Position numbers and translations under genes: made by a program. A DNA stretch of 41,735 nt from an uncultured Collinsella sp. (GTDB lineage Bacteria; Actinomycetota; Coriobacteriia; Coriobacteriales; Coriobacteriaceae), in NCBI GenBank assembly GCA_900541245.1, contig UQIS01000021.1:1-41735 (forward strand). Direction: 5' to 3'. The notes beneath the pieces were generated by a model that had not been told where the DNA came from, did no database searches, and saw only the letters and a program-made list of their open reading frames with translations. Within the stretch, counting starts at the first letter, position 1, and the number at the start of each line of letters is the position of its first letter. This document shows positions 1-8,336 of this stretch, piece by piece.

Positions 1-655
1 ATTCGTCGTAGAACTCATAGAACGGGTTCTCGTTACCGGTGACCTCCATCCAGCCAAACAGCAGTGAGCCGCCGCGGCTCACGATGTTCATCAGGCGGCC
101 GGCCTCCTTAAAGGTCTTGGTGACCGACTTGTTGATGCCGCAGTGAATGGTCATAAAGTCCACGCCGTCCTCGGCATGCGCGCGCACGACTTCGAACAGG
201 TCGTCCTTGGTGAGCTTGACCAACGGCTTTTCCATGTAGCCGATGGCGTCGTACATGGGGACGGTGCCTACCATGAGCGGCGTCTCGTCGATGAGCTGCT
301 GGCGGAACTGGCGCGTCTTGCCCGAGTTGGAGAGGTCCATGATGGCGTCGGCGCCAAAGTTCTCGGCGATCTTGACCTTCTTCCATTCCTCGGCGGCATC
401 GGCCTTGTCGCCCGAGATGCCCAAGTTCACGTTGACCTTGGTGGACAGGCCTTCACCGACGCCAAAGGCGCGCATGCCCTTTTTGATGTGCACAATATTG
501 GCGGGAATGGCGATGCGGCCGTCGGCCACGCGCTCGCGGATGTACTCGGGGTCGCGATGCTCGCGCTCGGCGACTTCCTTCATCTGCGGCGTGATCTGCC
601 CGGCACGGGCGAAGTCGATTTGCGTGACGAGCTTGGGCTCGATCTGTGTGCTCAT
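1..655 (-). CDS. thiC: Phosphomethylpyrimidine synthase ThiC, N-terminal part (runs off the window)
   Basis: ThiC is the radical-SAM [4Fe-4S] enzyme that rearranges aminoimidazole ribotide into HMP phosphate, the pyrimidine half of thiamine. The 218 visible codons read MSTQIEPKLVTQIDFARAGQ and continue with REHRDPEYIRERVADGRIAIPAN, SGDKADAAEEWKKVKIAENFGAD and GTVPMYDAIGYMEKP, which are typical ThiC N-terminal stretches. The ATG at 655-653 lies just below a TPP riboswitch, so thiamine feedback is expected. The C-terminal catalytic part with the CX2CX4C cluster motif lies beyond base 1 and is not seen. Family assignment is secure from the sequence; function is by family knowledge. Confidence 0.95.
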   Translation of the reverse strand, partial: MSTQIEPKLVTQIDFARAGQITPQMKEVAEREHRDPEYIRERVADGRIAIPANIVHIKKGMRAFGVGEGLSTKVNVNLGISGDKADAAEEWKKVKIAENFGADAIMDLSNSGKTRQFRQQLIDETPLMVGTVPMYDAIGYMEKPLVKLTKDDLFEVVRAHAEDGVDFMTIHCGINKSVTKTFKEAGRLMNIVSRGGSLLFGWMEVTGNENPFYEFYDE

Positions 656-663
656 TGGCACGG

Positions 664-755
664 CTCCCTTCGTTGGCATTACCCATATCAGGTTTGCGGG
701 TCAGGGCGGGCGCGCCCAGTCTCAGCCTGCCGTCTTGTCCTGCAAGCTCCCCGTT
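664..755 (-). promoter_or_regulatory. TPP riboswitch (THI element) of thiC
   Basis: On the minus strand the segment contains the conserved THI-box words in order: GGGGAGC (752-746), CTGAGA, ACCC, ACCTGAT, GGGTAATGCC and GAAGGGAG, ending about 10 bases before the thiC start. A variable GC-rich P3 arm sits between CTGAGA and ACCC. The short distance to the ATG suggests control of translation start rather than a separate terminator, but this is inference. Confidence 0.93.
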
Positions 756-825
756 ATGTCATGGGCTCAAGTATAGCCTGAATGGGTACGATTGGGCCAA
801 CGAGCGTGCCTGTGGGGAGGCGAAC

Positions 826-1341
826 ATGGAAGACAAGCATCTATATCGAGAGACGCAATGGGACGTATCGGCCGAGGAGGGCCGTGCGCACCATGGCCTT
901 GTCGCGATTGGTTTTGCGGTGCTTGCCGTGCTGGTGATTGCCTTTTGCATCTGGACGTTTGGCGGTCGCGGCGGAGCCGCATGGGAGTTCGAGGCTGATG
1001 ATAGCCTGCCGATCATGACGGTGAAGGTCGCTGGCGGTAACACGGTGGCAGCTCCCGGCGACTACTGGTATCCGCGCGACGAGTTTGTGCAATTGCAGCT
1101 GAGCGGCGGGTCTATTCCGGGTGAAGAAATCGAACGCGTGACGTTTGATGAGGCGCTCAAAACACTGACGGTGGAGCTCAAAGATCAGGGCGATGTGCCC
1201 ACGACCATGGATATCGCGCTGACGGAATGGCGCCTGGAACCTCCGTCGGGCGTTACGGTATCCGACGTAGAGCACGTTAAGGTTACCTACCAAGATGGCT
1301 CGACGAGCGAGATTGCAAAGGCCGATGACTTGGCGGAGTAA
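826..1341 (+). CDS. Membrane-anchored protein of unknown function
   Basis: A 171-residue protein that I do not recognise. It has a short charged N-terminus (MEDKHLYRETQWDVSAEEGR), one hydrophobic segment at about residues 24-46 (GLVAIGFAVLAVLVIAFCIW), a glycine-rich linker, and a soluble, mostly beta-like C-terminal part of about 120 residues with many acidic residues. It is probably a single-pass protein with its C-terminal domain outside the cell. The start at 826 is preceded by GGGGAGG with good spacing; an upstream in-frame extension would run through the thiC riboswitch region and is unlikely. It stands alone, divergent from thiC and convergent with yaaA. Confidence 0.75.
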   Translation: MEDKHLYRETQWDVSAEEGRAHHGLVAIGFAVLAVLVIAFCIWTFGGRGGAAWEFEADDSLPIMTVKVAGGNTVAAPGDYWYPRDEFVQLQLSGGSIPGEEIERVTFDEALKTLTVELKDQGDVPTTMDIALTEWRLEPPSGVTVSDVEHVKVTYQDGSTSEIAKADDLAE

Positions 1342-1364
1342 CGGGGTGTTTGGAAACGGCGGGC

Positions 1365-2174
1365 CTATTGTGCCTGCGCGTTCATGAAAACCAGGGTGTT
1401 TTTGTCTGAAAGCTCGGGGATGTGCCGATAGCCGATGTTGAATGTGGTAAGTTCGCTTGCATCTTCGAGCTTGTTTTCTGCCATCCAGCGCACCATGGAG
1501 CCGCGCGCCTTTTTGCTGGCGGTCGAGCGCTGGATGGGCTTGCCGTTGCGGACACCTTCGCCAAAGAGACAAGTGACGGTTGTGGCGTCGCCCGCGAGGT
1601 GGGGCAGAACGGCTTTGGCATACTCTACGCTGGCGAGGTTGACGATCGTGGTGTTTGAGCCTGCCGGGGCGGTAGCCCGCGCGAGCTTGTCGCTCCAAAA
1701 CGCGTAGAGGTCTCGGGCATCGTCAACGGCGAGCTTCGCGCCCATCTCCAACCGATACGGTTCGACGGCATGAAAGGGACGAACGCACCCGTAGAGGCCG
1801 GAGAGGATCCACAGGTGGCTTTGCAGCCAGGCGAGCTGTTCGGCATCCATTACCTCGGGTGCCATGCTCTGGTACTGAATGCCGTGATAGGACATGATGG
1901 CAGGGGAGATGCGGCGCGCGATACCGGAATCGGCAAGATCGCCGTTTCCCAAGATGGGCTCGAACTCATGCAAAATGTCGAGACAAGGGGCCAGTAGCTT
2001 GTCGCTGACGTTCCACAGAGCTTGTAGACCGCTGTCGCCTTCGGTTCGTTCGATGTCCAAGAGCGCAAGGTGCAGCTGGGCGGTCTCGCGCGCAAAGGGC
2101 GGAATCCCCTGAACTTCAAAAGCATCTTGTGCCGCGCGCATTTGCTTGGCGGGTGAAACGATGACCTGGAGCAT
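1365..2174 (-). CDS. yaaA: Peroxide-stress protein YaaA (DUF328 family)
   Basis: A 269-residue full-length member of the YaaA/DUF328 family, which in E. coli limits intracellular iron and oxidative damage under peroxide and binds DNA. Family hallmarks are visible: the N-terminal MLQVIVSPAKQM (usual form ISPAK), LWILSGLYGCVRPFHAVEPYRLEMG in the middle, and NLASVEYAKAV plus STASKKARGSMVRWM further on. The ATG at 2174-2172 follows AGGAGAG. It reads in the same direction as the upstream M18 peptidase but is separated from it by 126 bases holding a palindrome, so it is probably its own unit. The peroxide role is by homology only. Confidence 0.92.
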   Translation of the reverse strand: MLQVIVSPAKQMRAAQDAFEVQGIPPFARETAQLHLALLDIERTEGDSGLQALWNVSDKLLAPCLDILHEFEPILGNGDLADSGIARRISPAIMSYHGIQYQSMAPEVMDAEQLAWLQSHLWILSGLYGCVRPFHAVEPYRLEMGAKLAVDDARDLYAFWSDKLARATAPAGSNTTIVNLASVEYAKAVLPHLAGDATTVTCLFGEGVRNGKPIQRSTASKKARGSMVRWMAENKLEDASELTTFNIGYRHIPELSDKNTLVFMNAQAQ

Positions 2175-2198
2175 GAACTCTCCTCTGCCAAAAAGAAG

Positions 2199-2262
2199 TT
2201 GCGGTGGAATGCGGTCTGCGCGGGCCGGTTGAAGGCCAGGTTAGTCCGTATTCCACCGCAAG
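2199..2262. repeat. Extragenic palindrome, copy 1 (TTGCGGTGGAAT family)
   Basis: Arms TTGCGGTGGAAT-n-CGG (2199-2214) and CCG-n-ATTCCACCGCAA (2246-2262) enclose about 31 bases. On the minus strand the hairpin lies 39 bases after the M18 peptidase stop and is followed by CTTCTTTTT, so it may act as that gene's terminator. The arm sequence recurs nearly unchanged at 23226-23296. Confidence 0.65.
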
Positions 2263-2300
2263 TTATAAAGGGCTGGTTTGGTGAGCCTTACGAGGGTTTG

Positions 2301-3698
2301 CTAGGCGCGCTCGAGGAAGGCTTTGTAGCCGCGGTAGGCCTCGTAGATATCGGCCTTGTTAGCGACCTCCCACAGGGCGTGCATGGACAGGACGGCAACG
2401 CCGGAGTCGATGACGTTCATGCCGTACTTGGCCATGATGTAGGCGATGGTGCCGCCGCCGCCCGCGTTGACGCGGCCGAGCTCGCAGGTCTGGAAGTCCA
2501 CGCCGGCCTCGTCCATGATGTCGCGGACGAGGGCCACGTACTCGGCGTCGGCGTCGTTTGAACCGCCCTTGCCGCGGCTGCCCGTGTACTTGTTGAAGCA
2601 CAGGCCACGACCCATAAAGGCGGCGTTCTTGGTTTCGAACTTGCCGGCATAGCCCGGGTCGAAGCCGGCAGACACGTCGGAGGAGAGCATGCGGCTGCGG
2701 GCGAGTGCGCGGCGTAGGGTCAGCGGGCTATCCTCGCCGGCGAGCGTCATGATCTCGGCGACGGTGTTCTCGAAGAAACGGCTCGTCATGCCGGTGGCAC
2801 CTACGGAGCCGATCTCCTCCTTATCGACGATGAGTGTGATGCTCGTGCGCTCGACATTGGCCACATTGATCTGGGCGAGCATGGAGGGGTAGGCGCAGAC
2901 GCGGTCGTCGTGGCCATAGCCCAAAATCATGGAGCGGTCGAGGCCCATGTCGCGGGCGGGGCCGGCGGGCACGACCTCGATCTCGGCGGAGAGGAAGTCC
3001 TCCTCCTCGACGTCGTACTGCTCCTTGAGGATGTCCAGGAACATCTGCTTGACGGGCTCCTTGGGGGCGTCCTTGTCGTCCTCGTCAAACTTGACGGGAC
3101 GGCCGCCCACGATCACGTCGAGAATCTCGGCGTCGACGGCGTCCTTGGCGGGCTTGGACATCTGCTCGCTCGAGAGGTGGATCAGCAGGTCGGAGATGGT
3201 AAAGACCGGGTCGTCCGCCTTGTCGCCGATGTTGATGTCGACGGTGGTGCCGTCCTTTTTGCAGATGACGCCCACGAGTGCGAGCGGGGAGGCCACCCAG
3301 TGGTAGCTCTTGACGCCACCGTAGTAGTGCGTGTCGAGGTAGGCCATGCCGCCGGCCTCGAAGGCGGGATTCTGCTTAAGGTCCAGGCGCGGCGAGTCCA
3401 CGTGGGCGCCCAGGATGTTAAAGCCCTGCTCGAGCGGGGCGGTGCCAAGGTTGACGAGCATAAGGTCCTTGCCGTGGTTGGCGGCGTACACCTTGTCGCC
3501 TGCCTTGAGCTCGCGGCCCTCGGCAATCACGGTCTCCAGATTGACGTAGCCCGCCTCCTCGGCCATCTTGATGCCGGTTTTGACGCACAGGCGCTCGGTC
3601 TTGTTCTCGCTCAAAAACTGCTTATAGCCGCGGCAAAGCTCCTCGAGCTCCTCGACTTGCTGTGGCGTGTACTTTTTCCATGCGCAGGGACGCTCCAT
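2301..3698 (-). CDS. M18-family metallo-aminopeptidase (aspartyl-aminopeptidase-like)
   Basis: A 465-residue M18 zinc aminopeptidase; the family trims N-terminal acidic or other residues from peptides in the cytoplasm. Metal-binding and catalytic stretches are clear: GAHVDSPRLDL (about 97-107), DKEEIGSVGATG (about 290), GHDDR before it, and a late ALWEVANKADIYEAYRGYKAFL containing the last metal-binding His region. The length fits bacterial M18 enzymes. The start at 3698 follows GAAAGGAGCC; a longer upstream reading frame is open but has low coding character and would overlap the polA promoter region. Divergent from polA with about 166 bases between. Substrate specificity cannot be read from the sequence. 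Confidence 0.93.
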   Translation of the reverse strand: MERPCAWKKYTPQQVEELEELCRGYKQFLSENKTERLCVKTGIKMAEEAGYVNLETVIAEGRELKAGDKVYAANHGKDLMLVNLGTAPLEQGFNILGAHVDSPRLDLKQNPAFEAGGMAYLDTHYYGGVKSYHWVASPLALVGVICKKDGTTVDINIGDKADDPVFTISDLLIHLSSEQMSKPAKDAVDAEILDVIVGGRPVKFDEDDKDAPKEPVKQMFLDILKEQYDVEEEDFLSAEIEVVPAGPARDMGLDRSMILGYGHDDRVCAYPSMLAQINVANVERTSITLIVDKEEIGSVGATGMTSRFFENTVAEIMTLAGEDSPLTLRRALARSRMLSSDVSAGFDPGYAGKFETKNAAFMGRGLCFNKYTGSRGKGGSNDADAEYVALVRDIMDEAGVDFQTCELGRVNAGGGGTIAYIMAKYGMNVIDSGVAVLSMHALWEVANKADIYEAYRGYKAFLERA

Positions 3699-3737
3699 GA
3701 CGCAGGCTCCTTTCGGATCGATCGTGCTGGTTGATGT

Positions 3738-3772
3738 ACCGTGAGCCATCGTATCACGCGCGGGCTCACGGT
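3738..3772. promoter_or_regulatory. 10-bp inverted repeat in the divergent pepM18/polA promoter region
   Basis: Perfect arms ACCGTGAGCC (3738-3747) and GGCTCACGGT (3763-3772) with a 15-base spacer lie between the two divergent genes. The position suits an operator or a 5' UTR hairpin for the peptidase gene. No binding protein can be named. Confidence 0.4.
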
Positions 3773-3864
3773 GGCAGGGGAGCTTGATGTGCTGTGGCCG
3801 CGGGGCAGGGAGCGTGTAAACTGGTGTGAGCAAACCGTGCCCAGCCCAAAGTGAGGTATTCAAT

Positions 3865-6615
3865 ATGTCTGACAAGCGCCGCACCTTTGCCGTTATTGAC
3901 GGCAACTCGCTCATGCACCGCGCCTTCCACGCCGTGCCGCCGACCATGAACGCGCCGGACGGTCGCCCCACCAACGCGATCTTTGGCTTTCTGAACATGT
4001 TTCTTAAGATGATCGATGCCTTTAACCCCGACGGTGTGGTCGTGGCGTTTGATAAAGGCAAGCCGCGCGTGCGCATGGAGATGCTGCCGCAGTATAAGGC
4101 GCAGCGCCCGCCCATGGACCCCGATCTGCATGCGCAGTTTCCGATGATTAAGGAGCTGCTCGGTGCGCTCAACGTGCCGATTCTGCAGTCCGAGGGATGG
4201 GAAGGCGACGATATCCTGGGTACCATGGCGCGCCTGGGTGAGGAGGCCGGCTGCGACATGTTGCTGGTGACCGGTGACCGTGACATGTATCAGCTTGTGA
4301 CCGAGCACGTCAACGTGGTCTCGACCCGCAAGGGCCTGTCCGACGTAGCGATTATGACGCCCGAGAGCGTGGATGACCTGTATCACGGCATTACGCCGGC
4401 ACTCGTGCCCGATTTTTACGGTCTGAAAGGCGATACGTCGGACAACATTCCCGGCGTACCGGGTATCGGCCCCAAAAAGGCGAGCGCGCTCATTGCACAG
4501 TACGGTAGCCTGGACGAGGTCATCGCGCATGCCGATGAAGTCAAGGGCAAGATGGGTGAGAGCCTGCGTGCGCACATCGATGATGCGCTGCTGAGCCGCA
4601 AGGTTGCGACCATTCGTACCGATGCACCTGTCGAGCTCGACTTTGACGAAACGTCCTTCCCGGCGTTTTCTGCTGACGAAGTGTCCGCGGCACTGGGCGC
4701 ACTCGGCATTACGGCCATGCAGAACCGTTTCTTGTCACTGATTGGTGGCGAGGGCGGGGCTGCGGCCACCGCCAGCACGTTTGAAATTCCCCCCGTTATG
4801 CGCGCCGCCGCCGGCGATGCCGAGGCGCTCGCTGCCGCTGCCGCCGAGGTCGCTCGCGCGATCGAGGCAGGCGAGTGGATTGCCGCCGTGGTGGACGATG
4901 ACAAGGAGGAGGGCGCGCTTTTTGGCCTGACGCGCACGCTGTGGCTGGCGACGTCCAAGGGGCTGCTTGCGCTAGAGGAGGGCGACGGCAGTACCACTGC
5001 CGTAGTCGATGGCTTCAACTTCGCCCACGGCGTGATCACCGGCGTGCTTGCGCGCCTGTTTATGGAGGGCCGCGTGGCGAGCCCGGATACGAAGGCGCTG
5101 CTGCATGAGCTTTCGCCCATCGATTCTTCGGAGCCCGAGCTCATGGATCCGCTGGCAGTCGACTCCACGCGCATCTTCGACACCGTGGTCGCCGCCTACC
5201 TGTTAGATTCCGACCGCTCCGAGTTTGACGAGGCGTATCTGGCCGATACCTATCTGCAGATGGCGCTGCCCGCGGCGCGCGGTGCAGAGGGTGCCGGCGA
5301 GGACGCTCCTGCGCCCGCCGCCCGCACGGCGGCCTTGACGCGGGCGCTGGTCGCACCACTGCGCGACCGCATGGCCCGTGAGAACGCCGCCAACGTGTTC
5401 GATGGCATTGAGATGCCGCTCGTGCCGGTGCTTGCCAAGATGGAGCGTGCGGGCATGCTCGTGGATCCCGACCGCCTGCGTAATCTGTCCGAGGGCCTGG
5501 CGACCCAGATCACCGAGGTCGAGCGCAGCATTCGTGACCTGGCGGGTGATGAGACGTTTAACATCGGCAGTCCCATGCAGCTCTCGCATGTGCTATTTGA
5601 CGTTATGGGGCTTCCGACCAAGGGCCTCAAAAAGACTAAGCGCGGCTACTATTCGACCAACGCCAAGGTGCTGAGCGACCTTGCCCGCGACCACGAAATC
5701 GTGCGTCTGATCTTGGATTGGCGTGAGAAGTCCAAGATCAAGTCCACCTATCTGGACACGCTGGGCCCGCTGCGCCGCGGTGACGGTCGCGTGCATACCA
5801 CGTACAACCAGACCATCACGGCAACGGGTCGCCTGTCCTCGAGCGACCCGAACCTGCAGAACATCCCGACGCGCTCGGAGCTGGGCCGTACCGTCAAGAC
5901 GGCGTTTTCGGCAGGCGAGGGAAGCGTCTTTTTGGCGGTGGACTACTCGCAGATCGAGTTGCGTCTGCTGGCGCATCTCTCGGGTGATGAGCACCTGGTG
6001 CGCGCCTTTAACGAGGGCGAGGACTTCCACGCCGAGACGGCGGCGCGCGTGTTTGGCGTGCCGGTGTCCGAGGTAACGCCCGACCTACGCAGCCGCGCCA
6101 AGGCCGTGAACTTCGGCATCGTGTATGGTCAGCAGGCTTATGGCCTGTCGCAGTCGCTGCATATCTCGATGGCCGAGGCGCGCGACATGATCGACCGCTA
6201 CTACGAGGCCTACCCGGGCGTGCGCACGTTCCTCGACAACGTGGTGGCACGTGCCAAGCAGACGGGCTATGCCGAGACCATGTATGGCCGCAGACGCCAT
6301 ATTCCCGAGCTCAAGGCCAAAAACCCACAGCTCCGTGGCTTTGGTGAGCGCACGGCCATGAACCACCCCATGCAGGGCACCGCCGCCGACATCATCAAGA
6401 TTGCGATGGCCCGCGTAAGCCGACGTCTGGAAGAAGAAGGCTTTGCCGCCCACATGATCCTGCAGGTACACGACGAACTGGACTTTGAGTGCCCCATCGA
6501 CGAAGTCGAGCGCCTCACCGCTATGGTCCGCGACGTCATGGAGCACGTCGTAGACCTACGCGTACCCCTAATCGCCGAAGCCAGCACCGGCATAACCTGG
6601 GCCGACGCTAAATAG
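3865..6615 (+). CDS. polA: DNA polymerase I
   Basis: A 916-residue family A polymerase for Okazaki-fragment processing and repair. The order is an N-terminal 5'-3' exonuclease (residues 1-290; FAVIDGNSLMHRAFHA, GDRDMYQLV, GLKGDTSDNIPGVPGIG), a 3'-5' exonuclease-fold domain (about 310-500) and the polymerase domain (520-916). Polymerase motif A DYSQIELRLLAHLSGDE begins at 693, motif B runs KAVNFGIVYG from 746, and motif C HDE is at 869-871. The middle domain lacks the usual DxE pair (it reads AAVVDDDKEEGALFG), so proofreading is probably lost, as in many Gram-positive Pol I enzymes. The start at 3865 follows GTGAGG at 8-base spacing and gives the standard N-terminus. Confidence 0.98.
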   Translation: MSDKRRTFAVIDGNSLMHRAFHAVPPTMNAPDGRPTNAIFGFLNMFLKMIDAFNPDGVVVAFDKGKPRVRMEMLPQYKAQRPPMDPDLHAQFPMIKELLGALNVPILQSEGWEGDDILGTMARLGEEAGCDMLLVTGDRDMYQLVTEHVNVVSTRKGLSDVAIMTPESVDDLYHGITPALVPDFYGLKGDTSDNIPGVPGIGPKKASALIAQYGSLDEVIAHADEVKGKMGESLRAHIDDALLSRKVATIRTDAPVELDFDETSFPAFSADEVSAALGALGITAMQNRFLSLIGGEGGAAATASTFEIPPVMRAAAGDAEALAAAAAEVARAIEAGEWIAAVVDDDKEEGALFGLTRTLWLATSKGLLALEEGDGSTTAVVDGFNFAHGVITGVLARLFMEGRVASPDTKALLHELSPIDSSEPELMDPLAVDSTRIFDTVVAAYLLDSDRSEFDEAYLADTYLQMALPAARGAEGAGEDAPAPAARTAALTRALVAPLRDRMARENAANVFDGIEMPLVPVLAKMERAGMLVDPDRLRNLSEGLATQITEVERSIRDLAGDETFNIGSPMQLSHVLFDVMGLPTKGLKKTKRGYYSTNAKVLSDLARDHEIVRLILDWREKSKIKSTYLDTLGPLRRGDGRVHTTYNQTITATGRLSSSDPNLQNIPTRSELGRTVKTAFSAGEGSVFLAVDYSQIELRLLAHLSGDEHLVRAFNEGEDFHAETAARVFGVPVSEVTPDLRSRAKAVNFGIVYGQQAYGLSQSLHISMAEARDMIDRYYEAYPGVRTFLDNVVARAKQTGYAETMYGRRRHIPELKAKNPQLRGFGERTAMNHPMQGTAADIIKIAMARVSRRLEEEGFAAHMILQVHDELDFECPIDEVERLTAMVRDVMEHVVDLRVPLIAEASTGITWADAK

Positions 6616-6648
6616 GGAAGCACCCACAGTTCCAAAGTAACCAAACCA

Positions 6649-6681
6649 GAAGGGAGTCCCTTTCAGCAAGGAACTCCCTTC
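6649..6681 (+). terminator. Hairpin after polA
   Basis: Perfect 9-bp arms GAAGGGAGT / ACTCCCTTC with a second short CCTT/AAGG stem inside, 33 bases after the polA stop. There is no strong T-run (CATCCATAATTATT follows), so termination is plausible rather than certain. Confidence 0.6.
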
Positions 6682-6747
6682 ATCCATAATTATTCAGCTA
6701 AGTATCTAGACGCCAAGACGCCATCTAGGCAAGCAAGCTAACGTAGC

Positions 6748-6941
6748 CATGCCCGGGGCCGGCCGTTTGATTTTTGTAGGATACGAAAGAGAAGAAGGGC
6801 ACATATTGTTGTTTTTTGGTGTGTTTTTGTGTTGTTTGTGTTTTTTTTTTTTTCCCCCCCTTTCTTTTAAAAAATTATTGTGCCCTCCGCGCTTGCCCTG
6901 TACCTTCCCTACCAAAAATCAAACGGCCGGCCCCGGGCATG
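6748..6941. repeat. Long inverted repeat around a T/C homopolymer tract
   Basis: Arms 6748-6780 and 6908-6941 are reverse complements over 33 bases with a single one-base indel; each contains CGGGGCCGGCCG and its complement plus TTTGATTTTTG. The 127 bases between are strand-skewed: G/T-rich, then 13 T (6841-6853) and 7 C (6854-6860), with a nested pair AGGGCACA (6797-6804) / TTGTGCCCT (6889-6897). No reading frame with coding character was found here, and base composition differs sharply from neighbouring genes. It fills most of the 339-base gap between polA and the next gene. It could be a terminator pair, a small MITE-like insertion or a structured RNA. Confidence 0.75.
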
Positions 6942-6954
6942 GCGACGAGATAGA

Positions 6955-7782
6955 TTACCGAGCCGCCAAGATGGCGTCGATGAGCGTCAGTACGCCCCCG
7001 TCGTTGTTGCTCGGAATGCGCCACTTGGCGTGTGCATCCATGTGCTCCTCGGCATTGTCCACGATAAAGCTGTGTCCGACGCGCTCGAGCATGGGGATGT
7101 CGTTGTAGGTGTCGCCCACGGCGGCGGCGTCGGCGATATCGATCCCGAGCTGCTCGCACAGGTGCGCGACGCCAGCGCCCTTGTCGACGCCCAAGTTCAT
7201 GAAGTCGATCCACTCGCGCCCGGCGTTGGTGACGTAGAGCTTGTCCGAGAACGCCGGGCTGTAGTCCTCGCGAAACGCTGGCTCGGCATCGTAGGCGGGG
7301 AAGAAGATCGAAATCTTGTTGGATTCGACGTCAAGGCCCTCAAAGCTATCGACGTAGTTGATCGTGTTGTAGTAGACGCTGATCTCGTTGTGGTATTGAT
7401 GGTCGCGGGCAAGTACGTAGAACTCGTCGAAGCAGCACAGGACGGGGACAGCGCGCGGATCCTCCGAGGCACGGCTCAAGACCTGCTGATACAGCGCCAC
7501 ATCGATAGCGCTCTTATAGATGTAGTTGCCGCGATATATCACGCATGCGCCGTTATCGGGGCAAAAGGCGAGGCGGTTCTTGATGCCCTCGAACATCTCT
7601 TCGAGCTTGGGGGCGGGACGTCCGCTGGCGGGGCAGAATACGATGCCGGCTTCGGCGAGCTTGTCCAGGCGTTCGTCAAGGCCTTGCGGCAGCACGCGCT
7701 CGTCGGTCAGCAGCGTCTTGTCCATGTCGACGGCAATGAGCTTAATGTTTCCGATATTGGCGTCCGATTCGTAAGTTTGCAT
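6955..7782 (-). CDS. Cof-type HAD-superfamily phosphatase
   Basis: A 275-residue haloacid-dehalogenase-like hydrolase of the Cof/type IIB group, which removes phosphate from sugar phosphates or small metabolites. HAD motif I is IAVDMDKTLL (Asp19 and Asp21), motif II CPASGRP, motif III lysine in the NLGVDKGAGVAHL stretch (Lys about 200), and motif IV VGDTYNDIPML. A large cap domain lies between motifs II and III, as expected for this group. The ATG at 7782 follows GAAAGG. It is transcribed away from the argG leader, leaving about 270 bases between it and the leader peptide. The substrate cannot be predicted. Confidence 0.92.
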   Translation of the reverse strand: MQTYESDANIGNIKLIAVDMDKTLLTDERVLPQGLDERLDKLAEAGIVFCPASGRPAPKLEEMFEGIKNRLAFCPDNGACVIYRGNYIYKSAIDVALYQQVLSRASEDPRAVPVLCCFDEFYVLARDHQYHNEISVYYNTINYVDSFEGLDVESNKISIFFPAYDAEPAFREDYSPAFSDKLYVTNAGREWIDFMNLGVDKGAGVAHLCEQLGIDIADAAAVGDTYNDIPMLERVGHSFIVDNAEEHMDAHAKWRIPSNNDGGVLTLIDAILAAR

Positions 7783-7925
7783 AAAATCGAGCCTTTCGTT
7801 TCGAGATTGTTTCAGACGTTATAACCATTAACTCGTAGTCGGGCGTATTTTCGCAGGATTGGCGCGCGTTTGCATCACCATTCACAAAGTAATGAAAAAA
7901 CTTTTCAGAAATTTGAAGTTGTCGC

Positions 7926-7953
7926 TTGTGCCGCGGGCACTTTAGCGTAATAT
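7926..7953 (+). promoter_or_regulatory. Likely promoter of the argG leader transcript
   Basis: TTGTGC (7926-7931) and TAATAT (7948-7953) are 16 bases apart, upstream of the leader peptide. A small dyad GTGCC-gc-GGCAC-like (7928-7940) falls in the spacer and could be an operator, but no regulator can be named. Confidence 0.45.
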
Positions 7954-8056
7954 AGCGACCATCGAAAACGGAGACGGAAAAACAACCGCTTACCGAGGAA
8001 AAGGTACCGTTTACGATATTAGAATTGCGCCCGGCGATAGGTGAAAGGAGAGGCAG

Positions 8057-8131
8057 ATGCAGTTCGTAAAGATCATCACTACTGCAGACAATGCCATCCG
8101 ACGCCAGCGCGCAATTTCCCGACGACGATAA
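8057..8131 (+). CDS. Arginine-rich leader peptide of argG (24 aa)
   Basis: Reads MQFVKIITTADNAIRRQRAISRRR and stops at TAA 8129-8131, with AAAGGAG (8044-8050) at good spacing. Six of the last ten codons are Arg (CGA CGC, CGC, CGA CGA CGA), immediately ahead of argG, an arginine-biosynthesis gene. This is the classic layout of a ribosome-stalling attenuator peptide: starved for charged tRNA-Arg, the ribosome would pause over the last Arg codons and change the folding of the RNA that follows. Seen directly: the ORF, its ribosome site, the Arg cluster and overlapping stems. Inferred: the regulatory role. It is too short to detect by homology. Confidence 0.75.
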   Translation: MQFVKIITTADNAIRRQRAISRRR

Positions 8132-8283
8132 CAATCGTCTCTGTCCGCATGGGGCGAATTGCCTCAACAGAGTCATTTTGAGGTCGTTGGGTTTTAGCAC
8201 GACATTGCTGCATGTTTCCAGGGCATGTATGTGCTGATTATTGCTATTTAACCTGATATCGCACGGTTTTTGACCTCGAAATG
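8124..8283 (+). promoter_or_regulatory. Candidate arginine attenuator RNA upstream of argG
   Basis: Successive stems share bases and so exclude one another. Stem 1: GACGAT (8124-8129, containing the last Arg codons and the stop) with ATCGTC (8134-8139). Stem 2: CTCTGT (8139-8144) with ACAGAG (8167-8172). Stem 3: CCTCAA (8162-8167) with TTGAGG (8178-8183), followed by TCGTTGGGTTTT. A fourth option pairs CATTTTGAGGTC (8174-8185) with GACCTCGAAATG (8272-8283), 12 bp with one G-U. The T-tract after stem 3 is weak, so the switch could act on termination or on access to the argG ribosome site. Confidence 0.6.
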
Positions 8284-8336
8284 ACTTGCAACTGACCGAT
8301 GTTCTAACTAGCTACCAAGGGCGAAAGGAAACAGCC

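Noticed and set aside
3766..4575. Minus-strand frame opposite polA
   Set aside because: Overlaps the 5'-3' exonuclease domain of polA, a certain gene.
7742..8200. Minus-strand frame of 152 codons over the argG leader
   Set aside because: Overlaps the HAD gene start in another frame and the leader region; no ribosome site and no family resemblance.
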